From the NCBI GenBank assembly GCA_037447655.1, contig JBBHKE010003086.1, positions 118,912-182,911 of the forward strand: DNA of 64,000 bases, in the 5' to 3' direction. This document shows, one piece after another, positions 9,530-22,660 of this stretch (positions within the stretch are counted from its first letter, which is position 1; every line of letters begins with the position of its first letter). The notes under the pieces were generated by a model. The model searched no databases and was not told the DNA's origin. It was given only the letters and a program-made list of their open reading frames with translations. The translations under genes and the position numbers were made by a program. The DNA comes from Zygnema cylindricum (taxonomy: Eukaryota; Streptophyta; Zygnematophyceae; Zygnematales; Zygnemataceae).

Positions 9530-12378
9530 TTCTCGTTTCTTTTCTTTCTTTTTTTTCCTTCTTTCTTTCTTCCTTCGTTTGTTCTTTTTATATTAATCTT
9601 TTTTTATTTTCGTATGTCCACATCAAGTTGTGCCCCTTTTTGGTAATTTCAGGGAATTTCTAAACCACTCTAAATGTCTAAAAACGTTGTCAAAAAACTA
9701 AAAGCTTTCTGTTCGACCGTTTAAACTCCACTTATACTGTTTATACCAGTTGAAAGTCAGATTTTTATATTTCTCTAATAGAATAAAAGCCTCTTTTTAT
9801 TACACAAGGTTCACTTTAAAAATATCATGCTTGACTTTCTATATCCGATACCTTTACTACATATAATTTTCGGTTTGGGTTTGTTTGTTTTCTGGGTTAA
9901 GTCATTTTAACTTAATATTCAGGTTTCTGGTTTTAGGGTTTTATGGGTTTTTTTAACTGTTTCTTTATTTTTATTTTTTTTTCTGTTTGATGGCCATTCG
10001 TCTTTTTAGTGTTTTAAGGTTTTTTTAACTTTACCTCTTTTGATTCATTTATCAACTTGAAGTAATTTTGCTTTTTTTTTTCACTCCGGAGATAGTTTCC
10101 ATGGCAATTTAAAAAAAAAAGGAGAGACCGAAAAAAAAAAAAAATCATCCCATGACATAGAAAGCATGGAACATAACTTTGAAAAGGACACATAATCTTT
10201 TTAATAATTATCTTTTCAAATAATAATATATTTAAAGAATGTCATTAGATCAAAAATCCCTCTCAGTTTTTTTTCATTTTGTTGATATCTTCTCTGAAGG
10301 GATTCTAGTGATGTGTATTTAGACTGAATTCGCAATTTTTTTTATTTCCGATAATGAGGGGAATCTCTATTTTTTTTTTTCGATACGGTAGTTTTGGTAT
10401 TATACAGGCGATATACCAATTTTACTGTTAAACCCTAATTTTGTTAAATATGTAAAATAGAATGAAATTTTAATGTGATTTTTTACTTCTTGTAACCCGC
10501 AAAGCCATTTCCACCAGAAAACAATAGAGTTAAAAAAAATGAGGCGTACAGTTACAAACCTAAGAAAACCCTAATTAAAAAAAAAAAATCTAAAAAAAAC
10601 CACAAACCACATTTCCCTCCTAAGGACAGCTTAGAATGCCTAAAAAACCCTAAGAGAATTTCAGAAAAATACTACAAACGCACCAAAAAAAAAAGAAAAA
10701 AAAAGGTTTTCCTTACTCTATTTCTAAACATTGACATTACTGAACTACCAAAACTATCGAAAACTGTTTGTGATACAAATTTGCACCAGCCAACATCGTT
10801 CCCTACCGATCCTCTTAAAAATTAAAAAAAAAACAGATATTGAACAAACATAAAATCGATAGCACATCAATCCCGATACACACTACTATAATCATCCAAG
10901 GATTTTCAATTTTTCATTATTAATGTGGAAATAATCAGAAAAAAATATGCAAACAAATATTTCTTTTAGTACCAAAAAAGGAAGATAAAAGGATTAATTT
11001 TCACATTCGTTTCTAAGTAGTTTATCTGTAATCCTTAAACAGCTCTCTGTCGCACTAGGTACCAAGTTCAGAGCAAAGTTCCTTTCCCTCCCTCCCTCTC
11101 CCCATTCCCCCTCCCCCTCTCCCCCCCTCTCTCTCCCGCTCCCATTCCCCCTCTCCACCTCCCCCTCCCTCACTCTCTCTCCGCCTCCCTATCTATGTGC
11201 ACAATAGATGGAAAATGCTAGGAAATCCGATTAAATACACAAAAAAATAAAACACAAAGATAAAACAAAAACCATAGAATAGGAGCTACCATATTAAATG
11301 TCTCTGTACCGTATCCCATATCAAGCTACCGGAGAGATTCCAAGCCTGTAACTTCAACAACCCCCTTCTCATATGTACATTAAGTACGTGTTCAAGTTAA
11401 AGTGCGTACTAGACCCTTCGCTACACTATCTGTTTACATATTCCTAGATCCTATAACCGTTACACATTCCAACCTCCCTCCTTCCAATTTCTTGTTAGAA
11501 GAGCCTTTTCCACATTTAACAGCTCATTTGTCGTTGATTTTCACATAGTACAAACAGAGCATCTGATTGGAAATCCATTGTCATAGGTTCCCATTCCTAC
11601 TTCCGATGATTTGATGAAGTTAAGCCAACAGTAACAGGAACATCTAGTTAGTGTTACGACATTTGCCACATGTACAGTTCGTCGTCCCTGTGCAGATGCG
11701 TTTTGCGGATAATCACAATCAGGACAGTAGAGACATTACAAGGGTGAATAATGCATACGCCTCCGGACCACTCGCAGATAGTGACTAAGTTAGGGACGAT
11801 GGTTTTTTAAGTTCTAGTGGACCTGATCTTGTAAAACAGACAAGAAATTGCTACTACCGCTAGCTGCTAAACACATGGATCGTATGATCCATCCTGTCTA
11901 TATTCGATAGATCTACATTACATGACATCAAATTGGCAATTCTCTCGCAGATCTATTTCTCATGAATAACCGAAAATTAATAAGCTTATCAAAGATCCAT
12001 TTGACAAAAACATCTGCTCCTGTTCAGTAAAACATTGCACATATAACAACAGCTAAGTAATTGCCTGGCAAAAGCTCACGAACCAAAAGAAGAAGCACAT
12101 TACGACAGGAAATTGATCAACGAATTTTTTCATTACTCAGTAAATTGGTTTCTTTTGTTTCATTAGTGGCAAGTCCAAAAAAACCTACCAGCTGCTAAAT
12201 ACTGCCTGAGGCATCAACCAATGACTACATTCTAGAATCTTCAAATGATTGCTAACCTCAAAGCAATTACAAAAGAGCGCAAAGGAAAAATTATCTGCCT
12301 AATGCTTGTACTGTTTCTATAAACTACATTTTCGCTTCCAAAACGGAAGCTGAAAAACCAGATCCGAATGTTGGAAAT
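8559..12378. other. Intergenic spacer between HSDH and rbcS
   Basis: AT-rich DNA with many A and T runs and no open frame above background. It includes a (CTTT)n run at 9483-9530 and a C/T-rich tract at about 11080-11190. It must contain the 3' UTRs of the two convergent flanking genes, but no clear poly(A) signal can be assigned. Confidence 0.8.
9483..9530. repeat. (CTTT)n microsatellite
   Basis: Twelve perfect CTTT units, followed by imperfect ones up to about 9570. Confidence 0.95.
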
Positions 12379-13162
12379 TTAAATAGGCTTGTGGACGATG
12401 AAAGAGACGCACTGCACTTGCTTGATGTTGTCAAATCCAAGGACTCGGATGAAGCAGTCAGGGTAGGCCTTCTTGGCTTCCTGGATCTCCCTCAACACCT
12501 GGGAAGAGTCAGTGCATCCGAACATAGGAAGCTTCCACATCGTCCAGTATCGGCCATCATAGTATCCGGGGCCGGCGTTGTTCTCACGGTAGACGGTACC
12601 GTTGGCATCGAATTCCAAACATGGAACCCAGTTGTTCTTGATCAAGTAGTCAATCTCCTTGGCAATGGCGGACTCAGAGAGAGGGGGAAGGTAAGAGAGG
12701 GTCTCGTACTTGAGGTTGTCAAGGGGAGACCAGACCTGCAACATTAAAAAGGCAATTATTTCAGTTTCACTAGAAGGAATGCTATTGCATATTACTGAGC
12801 TACAATTGAATATTACTGCTTTAAGTAAAAAGCACTGCAACCTTTCAAATCCTTTAATGCAGATCTGCAAAACTATCTACAACATTGTCACAGTAGCAAT
12901 CAGTTACAACTTCTGACTAAAGACAAAAATACAGATTCAACTGAAATGCAATACGTGTCACAAATCGCACCTTCATGCAAGACACACGGCTGGAGTTGGT
13001 GGTGGTCTTGGATGCCCATTCGTTGGTACGGGCAGAGAAGATGGAAGCTCCCTTGAGTCCGGTGAAGGCACCGACAGTCTGCCTCTGGGCGACGGGGCTG
13101 CTGGCAGCCTGGGCGACGCCAGATGGCACGATGACAGCAGAGGCAGTGGCAATGGCGGCCAT
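12379..13162 (-). CDS. rbcS: Ribulose-1,5-bisphosphate carboxylase small subunit (RbcS), plastid precursor
   Basis: Two exons: 13162-12971 (64 codons) and 12735-12379 (118 codons plus TAA), with one 235-bp GT-AG intron directly after Met63-Lys64, a classic rbcS intron position. The 182-residue precursor has an Ala/Ser/Thr-rich transit peptide (residues 1-62, containing [11 protein letters not shown] and ending RVSC). The mature subunit of 120 residues starts MKVWSP. Hallmark blocks are present: LSYLPPLSE, the beta-A/beta-B loop segment, [21 protein letters not shown], and the end [12 protein letters not shown]. Eight of these subunits cap the large-subunit core of RuBisCO in the stroma. I chose the ATG at 13162 because it gives a normal transit peptide; an in-frame ATG at 13219 would add 19 residues that look like 5' UTR. 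No frameshifts or missing conserved residues are seen. Confidence 0.97.
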
Positions 13163-13652
13163 CTTGAAGGTTTCGCTACTGCTTACAAGAAGCAGAGCTG
13201 GAGAGAGAGTGATAAACAAAGCTGGATAGTGAGATTGAAGAGTGGCGGCTAGAAACTGTTATGTAGAGGCTCCGAAGAAACCCTTGGCAGGACAGATCTG
13301 CTGACAGGGCACTTTTTGCTGAGGCTGAGGCTCGCGGTTTCCATGTCTGTTCCGAACCTTCCATGCCTAGGGCTCCCGTTCATTTTGTAGATATGCTTCT
13401 GGTTCGGAAAATAGACCGCGTATTCTACATTATCCTGAGAGATACTTTTGGTAGTCTGGAAACCGTCAATGCTCAATCGAGCTAACGTAGATAATTCCTT
13501 TGGAAAAACGTGCGAAATCTGGACTGTAGAAATATGTTTTGAAAATACAATCACCGTCGATTTTACGTACGGAATTTGGCTTTTAACATGAGAAAATAGC
13601 GTTTCGGTGCGGCTTTTACTGCAGGTCCGTTTTTTGCTTGGAGATTCTTTTT

Positions 13653-13742
13653 CACGTGGCAGTGAGGTTCGGGATTCCACTTCCGGTGAAAAGAGATTAG
13701 GGATTCTCCTCCACGTCAAAAATAGGTTCGGTAACACACGTG
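13653..13742 (-). promoter_or_regulatory. Two G-box motifs upstream of rbcS
   Basis: CACGTG occurs at 13653-13658 and again at 13737-13742, about 490 and 575 bp upstream of the rbcS start codon. A GGATAAT I-box-like core lies near 13425-13433. G-box plus I-box pairs are typical of light-regulated rbcS promoters. No convincing TATA box is seen. Function is inferred from motif and position only. Confidence 0.5.
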
Positions 13743-13800
13743 TCAAAGTAAAGATCAGTTTGTGGATAAAACCTAAGAACCTAGGGTTGTGAAAAAGCGG

Positions 13801-16800
13801 CAGCTCTTGGCCGATAACAGGTGTTCGTTCATTGGTTAACTATGGCCCGAGTCGCAGGAAAGACCAGATTTATACAGAATTAGTATAGCGGTGGACAGGA
13901 TTGATCGTACCAGTGAATAGATTCGTATAGATGCGCTAAAACAAACCAAATGTATGTTATGCTTTCCATATACAGAATAATAAACCGACAGTTAAAACGT
14001 GCGCACTAAATATTGATAGCAAATAAGAAGCGACAAAATACCCGCGGGAAAGTGCCCGTAAAGCCCGCAGTGCCGCAAATTCCATCTTTCACTTTATTAT
14101 CTGAGCGTGTGGCGCACAAACATAGTACTAAAGTGTGGGATGTACCGTATATGATGTTTACCGTCGACGTCTTTTTTCCCACTTGAACCAACTTTTCTCC
14201 GTGCACACTTATTCTTTATCCGACGGGATATGCGTTTTGTATATGCACGGATTTCCATACACCTTTGTACGAAATGCGTACAGCCGTACATAAATGTACT
14301 TGCCAACCCTTGTGCCCGCAGGAATACAAAATAACACAGCGTAAATCAAATCCCGTACAATGCAACACGTGTAAATCCCAATTCCCGTGATGAATATTCG
14401 TATAGAGGATTCCAAATTCCAATACAAGTATCCAACACACGCATGAATCTTCGATTCCCATAATCAATATTTGTCTGTTGCGTACAGAAGTACAGTACAC
14501 CGTGTATCGTTGATACTCATTGGGTTCCAAATGGTTTTTTTGTCAGCTTTCTCTGTGCACTAAAGTCCGAAAGACGTTCGAAAACCGCCAAGCTGAAGGT
14601 AAAAGATCCTGACCGTCGGATCAAAAGTTGACGGCTATAGTAACTCATCGTTTAACCTCACCGATTTTTCTCGGGTGAGGTTTCGAACGCGGTCCTTCAA
14701 ACAATACAACAACAGCGGACAAATGTTTAGTTCGTTGAGATCAAACAAAACAATAGGAACGACATTGATAGCCTATTCCCACTGGAGCATTTGTAACTTT
14801 TTGCCCATTCCGATGCTTTTCCCATAACTCATCGGAAAACGGGTCTTGTTCACACCAAAATTTTGGCACGTAACTCCGATTGAAGGTGTCCTGTGACACA
14901 TCACACGCTTCGACGTCATCAAACATAGGCGCCGCTTCGACGTCATCAAACATAGGCGCGAAAACAAACCTGCAGTTTTTCACGACGACGACGACGGTGG
15001 TTCAAAGTTTGACAGTTTTTTCGCGTGAAAACAATGAAATAGCCGTTCGGATGTTATTTTGCTTCGTCACCTTTTGGGTTTACCGTTGGCCTGTTTCAAA
15101 GAAAAACGCGACCTTAACCCGACTTCAATATCCTCAAAACAATTGAGGAAGTATCCTCAAATATTTTGAGGAAGTTCTATTGTACGGTTTTCCGAGAACT
15201 TCCGAGAAACACCAAAGTCGGTGCTAGGAAAGCCGTACATTATTCGAACGCCCGTCTATTGCGGAAGTTATTTTTTTCCCGGTGAGAATAGGCTATGAAA
15301 CAAAACTTGTTTAGTGAAGGCTAATCTGGTAAAACTGAACTACGGAGATTACATTGAAAGAAATGACCGCCGTACGTATTTGGCACCAGATTTGAAAATG
15401 CTACACGCATCTGGTACCATATTTTAAATTAAACATGTATTTGTAAATGGCATCGAACTATAGCAATCATCGTTATTAGTGTTAATTTTTTTTCGCAGCT
15501 TAAGACATCTTATTTCTGTGTACACTTGTCGGATTGGCCATCCGAGACATCTAAGAGAAAGGTTAAGATCTTGCCTTCCAAAAACAGCCATCGCGTTTGA
15601 CAATCCTAAAAGTGTACACAAAGAAAAGATGTTCTAAGTGGCAAAATAAACTTTAACACTAATAACAATGAGCGGTGTAGTTGCATTCAATAGATATTCA
15701 GTTTGTGTTCAAATAATTTCAAAACGAGACCAAAACGTATATCGTTTGTCTTTCATCTTTTTTTAAGTTTGATTTTAATTTTGAAACGTTATGCGGACCA
15801 TAAACTTTAACCATATTCTTTATTTTGCATAAGAAAATGGAAGAAGATGCAAATTTATGTCGTCATTGTTTTATTATGTTACTCTTTTTACAATCTAAAA
15901 GAATGCAAATAGTATAATACCTTAACTTTATATTCGTTGTAAATTTGCAAATGTACGATCGCTATATATTGAGTGTCAGCCATAAACTTACCCCAGTGAT
16001 TCATCATTATACCGAATGATGAAGTTAACTACCAATCACTCTTGTGCTCTCTAAGGTCGTATATACATTTACGCCAATATTAATTGTGTATCAAACGGTA
16101 ATATTTTACGAACGGTTTTAAAAAAATGATACTTTTCTAAAGTAACACATGCTAAGGGTTTATCCAATATACGTATCAACGATTGTCGTAATTAAGCTAC
16201 TAAAGTGCGTATGTCTAGTTTTTTTATTCGTTATTTTCTTTCGACTCTCCTCATTCTCCTATCTATTTCATACTGCCTCTCCACCTTTTTTCCCCTCCCT
16301 CTTCTATCTTCTTTCTTTTTTCCACTCATGTCCTCCTTTTTAACTTATTTTTGTCGTTTTCCTCTCGCCACCCTCCTATCTACAATCAGAAGGCTTGTGG
16401 GTCAAAGTCGTCACCTTAACCAACAATAGTATGAAGTTAATATGTACTGTGTTCCGAAATTATATTTTTTGCACGCGCGACCCCAATTAAGGTCCTTACA
16501 AATTAAGGGACATAATTCTTAATAAACTATAACATATATTTAGTTACGACGATACAAACTACCAAAGCAATTGTCGAGATCATTCCATAGCCGAAGGGTT
16601 AAAGGAACGAGTCTTCTGATCTTTCGAGCGATGAGACAAATTTATTGCATAGAAAAATACATGTAAAATTGGGATGAGGTAACCAACATGGTGTATGGAT
16701 GTTTCATATAGGGATTATGATTAGACGTTATAAGCAAATTCGAGCCTATGTAACTTTTTAATCTCGGTAAATTTGGTCGTGTCGTTCAAATATTATTAAT

Positions 16801-18084
16801 TTTGAAACAACGTCAATACATATCGATAGTTATAAATAACAAACACAACTATTACAACTAAACTATATTTATGCCGCAAATGATCATGTCAATATGTAAG
16901 CACGTGGAGAAACCGCAAAAAAATCAAATATCGGCTTAGTAGTTTGGTTTCATAAAATTTTAAATATAAAAAAAATTGTATAAACAATTACACGAGGTCA
17001 ACAAAGGAGGAACAATTAGAAGAGGCAATTAAAGGTGTAAATTTAAAGCTCTTGAAGCATTAATGTTATTATTCATGACACCCAACACATTGTTTTGAGG
17101 ACGCGAAACAAATTGAAACAATGACCGTTGAAAACTAGGGTCACTCAAGGTTAGATAACAAATATATAAATGAAAAGGATGTAAATCTTGAATGAAATGT
17201 ATTTAACTAATACATCTCAGACCCAAACCCATTAAATAACATATTTATGGGATCTTGTGTTTCCTCGATTACATAAATGGATATGAGCGTGGTGGTTAGG
17301 ATGTAATGACCGTCATGGTACGGGGCTACGAACATCGAGACCCGCTTTACATATTCATATAATTGGTTTTAAAAATCGTCATGGATGTAGACTTTTTTCG
17401 AGACAACTTACAATATGATTGCGCCCTATTGATGTTTTAAAGTTAAAAGAACCCAACAGCCCTTGCCCATCTCTCATATCGATATTCTACTGCCAACGTA
17501 TCTCATTCGCCCTTCAAAGTGCCCAAGCTTTGGCCCTTATTCAATATAGCAAGGTGGCGAAGGATAATTGTAGACTTTTAGACTTACAATATTGCCACCC
17601 ATGTGTATATATAAGATTAGTGTGTCATAAGCGTAGGTTAAGTGCGTCCTCCTGTGTGGCATTCTTAAGCCTTATTATAGTTAAGTGTTTGTTGTTGTAG
17701 CTTTTGGTTTGAAATTTTGTGTTAGTTGGAGTTTGTTATGATGATTGTCCGTAGGGATTCATCTTTGACCTTTAATGGTAGTCAACCATTTCACATTAAA
17801 AACATGATTTCATAATGTACGTAGACGCTTTAACTCTCACGTTTGTAAATAAAATCTTCGTCAACGTGATAAACACGTTGAGAGTAATTTTGAGAAGGGA
17901 AGCCATCTAGTGAGCCAAAGTTTTTCCCCGGGCATAACACTTAGGGCACTTTCCCATGTGATAAAGTAAGGGTTTTTTCTTGTCTTTTTCCTCCAAAACT
18001 TATCCCGCAACGATAAAATTTGCAGTCGTACTGGAAAATTAAAATTACCACAAAAATAAAATTACCACAGTAAAATTTGCGCTA
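13801..18084. other. Gene-poor spacer with degraded repeats
   Basis: No exon with convincing coding character. The DNA is rich in GTAC/CGTAC strings and in fragments resembling MITE ends, for example a GCGGTGTA end at about 15672-15680 preceded by ACACTAATAACAATGA, similar to the 20869-20892 terminus. A pyrimidine-rich patch lies at about 16245-16340. Confidence 0.7.
14906..14959. repeat. Exact 27-bp tandem duplication
   Basis: Two identical adjacent 27-bp units (14906-14932 and 14933-14959), each starting CGCTTCGACGTC and ending CATAGGCGC. Confidence 0.95.
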
Positions 18085-20310
18085 ACTTGACATTTCAAAT
18101 GTATTACCGTTGGTCGTTTAGCGCGTTTCGACCACTTTTGCGTCCCTCCAAGTCATCTTCAAACTTATACTCAAATCACCTCACGAGGTTATTTTACCTG
18201 AAGATTCATGATGTGAACGAATAGGTAGACGTTGTCGCACACGTCGAAGGTTTTTGATTTTTTTTACAGTACGCGGAGTACCAAAAAAGAACACCACTCT
18301 CCATTCTGAGCCTGTATGGACTTTTTCCCGTGTATGGGCTGTAGAGAGGTATTGAGCAGCGGATCCCATTCCTCAAAAGCGAAGTCCATGAAGGCACCTC
18401 TTTCTCTCTCCCTCTCTCACTACCACGTATATCTTACACTCCTTGTAATGAAAAAAAACAATAATGGTATAAAATGAAAGATCTCTAAAAAAAACTCCTT
18501 CTAACCGTTTTTGGGCGTATTTTGATGGCAAGTAGAGTGAAGAAGGACGAGAAAACAAAATTCGGAAACCATGGCGAAAAGATTTGGACTTAGTGACGTC
18601 GACGGTGTCATAGTGAGCGTGAAGTAAAAATGTCGCAAAACCCTAAAAATGTACAATGTCACACGAAACTACACGCTACAATCGTCGCTATTTTGTAAAC
18701 ATCATCAATTGTCGCAAGTTTTGTAGTCACACGAAACGAAATGAACTTTGTACACCAAAATAAAACGAACCGGCGTCCAAATATCAATTGAAATTAAATG
18801 AAAAAAATGCGCGTCGTCACGTGCGACGAAATCGAGCCACACTATCTACGTATCAACATTCTTACATTAACAACGAAATTATGTTTCGTGCGTTTCGGTA
18901 TTTCCGTACAAGACTTACATTACAGTACTTCAGTTTAATGAGGTTTGGGGTTTTTTTTGCAATTTGCGTCTAAGTTCAATGTAACGCTTATACAACTAAA
19001 TTTCAATTTTGCGGCTAAGTTCATATCCAACGTGTTTTCACCGTGGAGCTCACGTAACGACAAAAAGTGACTGTTTGCAACACTTTTATTTACATGTGGT
19101 TGCCGCGGTTTTGTTACCGTAGACGTTTGCCGGCCGTGTGAATTGCTAGTTTTATTATGACGGTCAACATTCGCAAGCGCGACAAAAGTTTAAGCGGTTG
19201 AAACATTTTTTTTTTAAATCAAAGCTGTCCAACCGATTGACCGTCAAATTTAGATTCAACGGTGCTTTAATTGTACAGGTGTGTACTTCAAGAGTACGTT
19301 TTTTTACAAAATGACGTAAGTGACTGTGCGCAACCAAAATAGTCACTGCCATGATCAATTCCCTTTCAACCAGTCGTCATATCGCTTTTGACAAGTCAAA
19401 AGTACAGTACTCTATTGAAGTCCATATGTTTTGTCGTCAATTGCCGTCAAAGTGCGTACAGTACAGTACACCGCGAATCGTATTTAGGGTTCTTTCGCAT
19501 GTAACTGAAACTTAGTCTTGTTACTTTGTTTTTTAGCAAAGATTCTCCGTACAACTTTCATAGCATTCGTATTTAAAGAAATGAAATCGTATCTTTAGAT
19601 TGTGACGGATGTAGACGTAGGTGTAATTTGTGACGATTGTAGATGAGTTCAAAACTTGCGACAATTGATGACGTTTACAAAATAAAGACAGTTGTAGACG
19701 TCTAGTTAATTGTGACAGTGTAGATGTTTAGGGTTTGTGACATTTTGACGTCACGCGTACTTAGGATAACGTCGACGTCACAAATTCCAAAACATTCCGC
19801 CATGGTTTCCCGATTTTGTTTTTTCGTCCGTTCTCACTCTTTTTGCCACCAAAATAAGCTAAAAGACAACCAAAAAAAATATGTTTTATAGATTTTTCAT
19901 TTGATACCTTTCTTGCCTTTTTTCATTACAATAATTGTGAGATAAACGGTTAGTGTGAGAGGGAGAGAGAGAGAGAGAGGCGCTTTCACATACTTCACTT
20001 TTGTGAAATGGCGTCCGTTGGTCGAACCCCCCTCCACGGCCCCTGTAGGGAAAAAACCGCACGGAAAAAAGTCACGCACAGACTAGAAACGTGCAGTGGG
20101 TTATTTTTTTGGTACTCCGCGCTTAAAAATTGTAAAAAACTTTCGGCACGTGCGATAGCATCTGCCTATTCGTTTACCTCAATGAACTTTATTTAAAATC
20201 ACCTCGCTAGGTGATTTTATATAAAGTTTGAAGATGAGCTGGAAGGACGCGAAATTGGGTCGAAATGCGCTAAACGACAAACTGTTTTGCGCTAGACGAC
20301 AAATTGCATT
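18085..20310. repeat. Long imperfect inverted repeat, arms about 640 bp, spacer about 920 bp
   Basis: The left arm (about 18085-18725) matches the reverse complement of about 19650-20310 along most of its length. Shared landmarks in order are GTTTAGCGC, TTTCGACC, CATCTTCAAACTT, AAATCACCT, GCGGAGTACCAAAAAA, a CTCTCTC run, AACCATGGCG, GTGACGTCGACG and ATCAATTGTCGCAAGTTTTG. Identity looks like roughly three quarters by eye. A small palindrome (AAAATCACCT/AGGTGATTTT, 20195-20218) sits in the right arm and a degraded version at about 18174-18196. It could be a foldback or long-TIR Mutator-like non-autonomous element, or two opposite copies of one repeat. The spacer (18726-19649) shows no gene and no transposase. 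Confidence 0.7.
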
Positions 20311-20330
20311 ACATTTAAAGTTGTAAGGTA

Positions 20331-20890
20331 CACCGCCAATCGCTATTAGCGTGGAAGTTTCTTTAGCGTGTATGAAAAATTACAGTGGTGTACGCTAATT
20401 AATAATTTGAAAATTTCGAAAAAAAACATACATTCTAATTGTTTAATAATTATAATTTGGGTCTTTGAAAAAATAAATGTTGGTCACAAACATGCTTACA
20501 CTAATATAGGTATTCGTACAAAATCAGGCAAATCGTACACAAATCGTACGTTCACACATTCGAAATGTGGTTGTTGGACGAATACGTGCGAACGTGATAT
20601 TTGACAACCCGATTATATCCCATTTTTAGAGCGCACATTCTCATGCGTCCACGGTTACTAAAACTCATTAATTATACTTTTGCACTTAAAAAGGTACAAT
20701 TTTGTACGGTATGCCACTTTCCGTACACCACACTAATTAAATGATGACGTACTTCCGTTTTGTATGGTACTAAAAAAATAATCCTAAATAGAGTAAAGAA
20801 AAAAATAGTTGAACTACGCTAATGGAGAATAAAAATAAAAAAGAACCGGGATGGGATTAGCGTAAACTACGCTAATAGCGATTGGCGGTG
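20331..20890. mobile_element. 560-bp MITE with perfect 22-bp TIRs and TA target duplication
   Basis: The element begins CACCGCCAATCGCTATTAGC (20331-20350, continuing GT) and ends in the exact reverse complement (20869-20890). The dinucleotide TA flanks both sides (20329-20330 and 20891-20892). No coding capacity. A TA duplication with short TIRs suggests a Tc1/mariner-type (Stowaway-like) non-autonomous element. Similar ends recur nearby, indicating a local family. Confidence 0.85.
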
Positions 20891-22660
20891 TAACGCAACT
20901 TGTACGGTATCAATTTCAATTTTCTGGTACGGATGCGGATTTTTCTCGTTTTTTTCTAAGTTACGGAGTAAAAAGACAGAAAATAACTTTAAATTTAGCA
21001 CATGCGAAAGTACCCTTAAAGTAAATTACTCTAATTCGGTCGCTCGAAATTTCGACTCTATCACATGAAATAGATTAAATGATTATAATTTTTTCATTAT
21101 TCTATTTAAGGGAAAGTTTAATTAGCGTTTTTAAATATAACATTGGTTCGTTTTAAATAGTGTGGAGTACGGACGACCTCCAACCGTGCAAAATTGTATT
21201 TTATTAAGTAAAAATGTACAAATAATGATTTAATACAGGCCGTTATCATATAACTGCGTCTTAACAAATCGCGTTGTGGAAACGTCATAGTGACGATAAA
21301 CTGTACGTTTTGCCAAATTTTGTACAAATACCTTATTTACAGTAGAGGATATTAGGTGCCAAATTAGAGTTCTTAAATAAATTAGAGTAAATTTCATAGT
21401 TGAAACCATAGGTCAAAAGTAGGCGTTTCTATTGTAGGCCGTTTGTCGGCGCCTTTATCGTAAGTTGTGTTATGGGCTTTTCATGTGATCTTATTAGATC
21501 GCTACTTTGATCAACGACCGTCAGATCATCCGAATCTGACGGTTTAAATAAAAAGTCGCTCAAAACTCACAGAAAAAGATTTTTTTGTCCATTTTTTTTT
21601 TCAAATTCAGACATGACGTTTAATTCTCTATCGATCCATGGGCAACTCAACCCTTTTACTATTTTATTTCATTTTGCGGCCAATACAATATGGGTCTTAA
21701 GCATAGTTGTTAAAATCGCGCGATTTTTTCCTTTTTTCCGATTAAAACGTATAATTCGTGACTTTTGAATAAATCGGAAAAAAACGCAATGTACTTTCTG
21801 TCCGGAAACTGAACGGGAATCTATGTAGAAGGTACAGCGTTTACCGTAAATTATACCTTTTTTTACGGCAATGTACGGAATTTAACGAAAACACACGTCG
21901 CACTCACTGGTATTTTCTGTTCATTAAACTGAACATAAAATACACGGAACATGTACGTTACTATTTTGAAAATGTATGGACATTTTCGAAAATAGACGTT
22001 TGAAATGTCACACTATTTGCGCACGGTAAGTTTGAAAAATGTACGAACGTCTTCTTCAATTTTTTTGAAAGTAGCCGCCATGGAATGTTTAAAATCTGCC
22101 AGGAATCTACCTGTCAGATAGTATCAGACTGACGGACTTTGACAAAAATATCGCGTTGGCCGAGATTTGAGCCTGGCTCTACGCTCTTCAACTAAAGCCT
22201 ATTTCGCATTTGTAGTTGAAACTTACAAACTGCGGTATTATTTAAATTCATTTTTGTTTACATGTACGGAATAGTACGGACAAAAATCATTAACGATTTT
22301 TACGATTTTTTCAAAAGGTTCAATGCGCTTGTTACGTATAATTCGTCGCGATTAAATCGTTCGCATTAAACGCCGTGAACAACTATGGTCTTAAGGGTAT
22401 ATTGTATTTTTTGCGTACAATAGGCATATCGTATGGGTGTACTTTCACCTACTTTTGAACTATGGTTGAAAGTTGAAACAGCTCCATCACATAAATTAGC
22501 GTTCATTACTGTAATTGTTTTTAGTAGTTTTTGTACTCTAATTTTTTCATTACTCTAATTACGATTCGCGGTGTACTCTCCTAAATAGTGTACACTAATT
22601 TATGATTTTACGCCACTCACTAGAATTCGATTGATTAACTCTAATAGCAATGGGCAGTGT
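20891..22660. other. Spacer containing further MITE-like termini
   Basis: No gene seen. Two right-hand termini of the same style occur: GATTCGCGGTG-TA at about 22563-22575 and GCAATGGGCAGTG-TA at about 22646-22660. The first pairs with CACCGCGAATCGTATTTAGG at 19469-19488 (flanked by TA), so 19469-22573 could be a 3.1-kb TIR element, though it may simply be two unrelated ends. A short hairpin CCGTCAGAT/ATCTGACGG lies at about 21519-21543. Confidence 0.5.

Noticed and set aside
12391-12747. Plus-strand 118-codon frame across rbcS exon 2
   Set aside because: Antisense shadow of a clear gene.
13163-13219. Upstream in-frame ATG for rbcS at 13219
   Set aside because: The added residues do not resemble a transit peptide start; the ATG at 13162 gives a normal-length precursor.
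13249-13746. 165-codon minus-strand open frame just upstream of rbcS
   Set aside because: It covers the expected rbcS promoter, has no recognisable domain and no supporting splice or codon signal.
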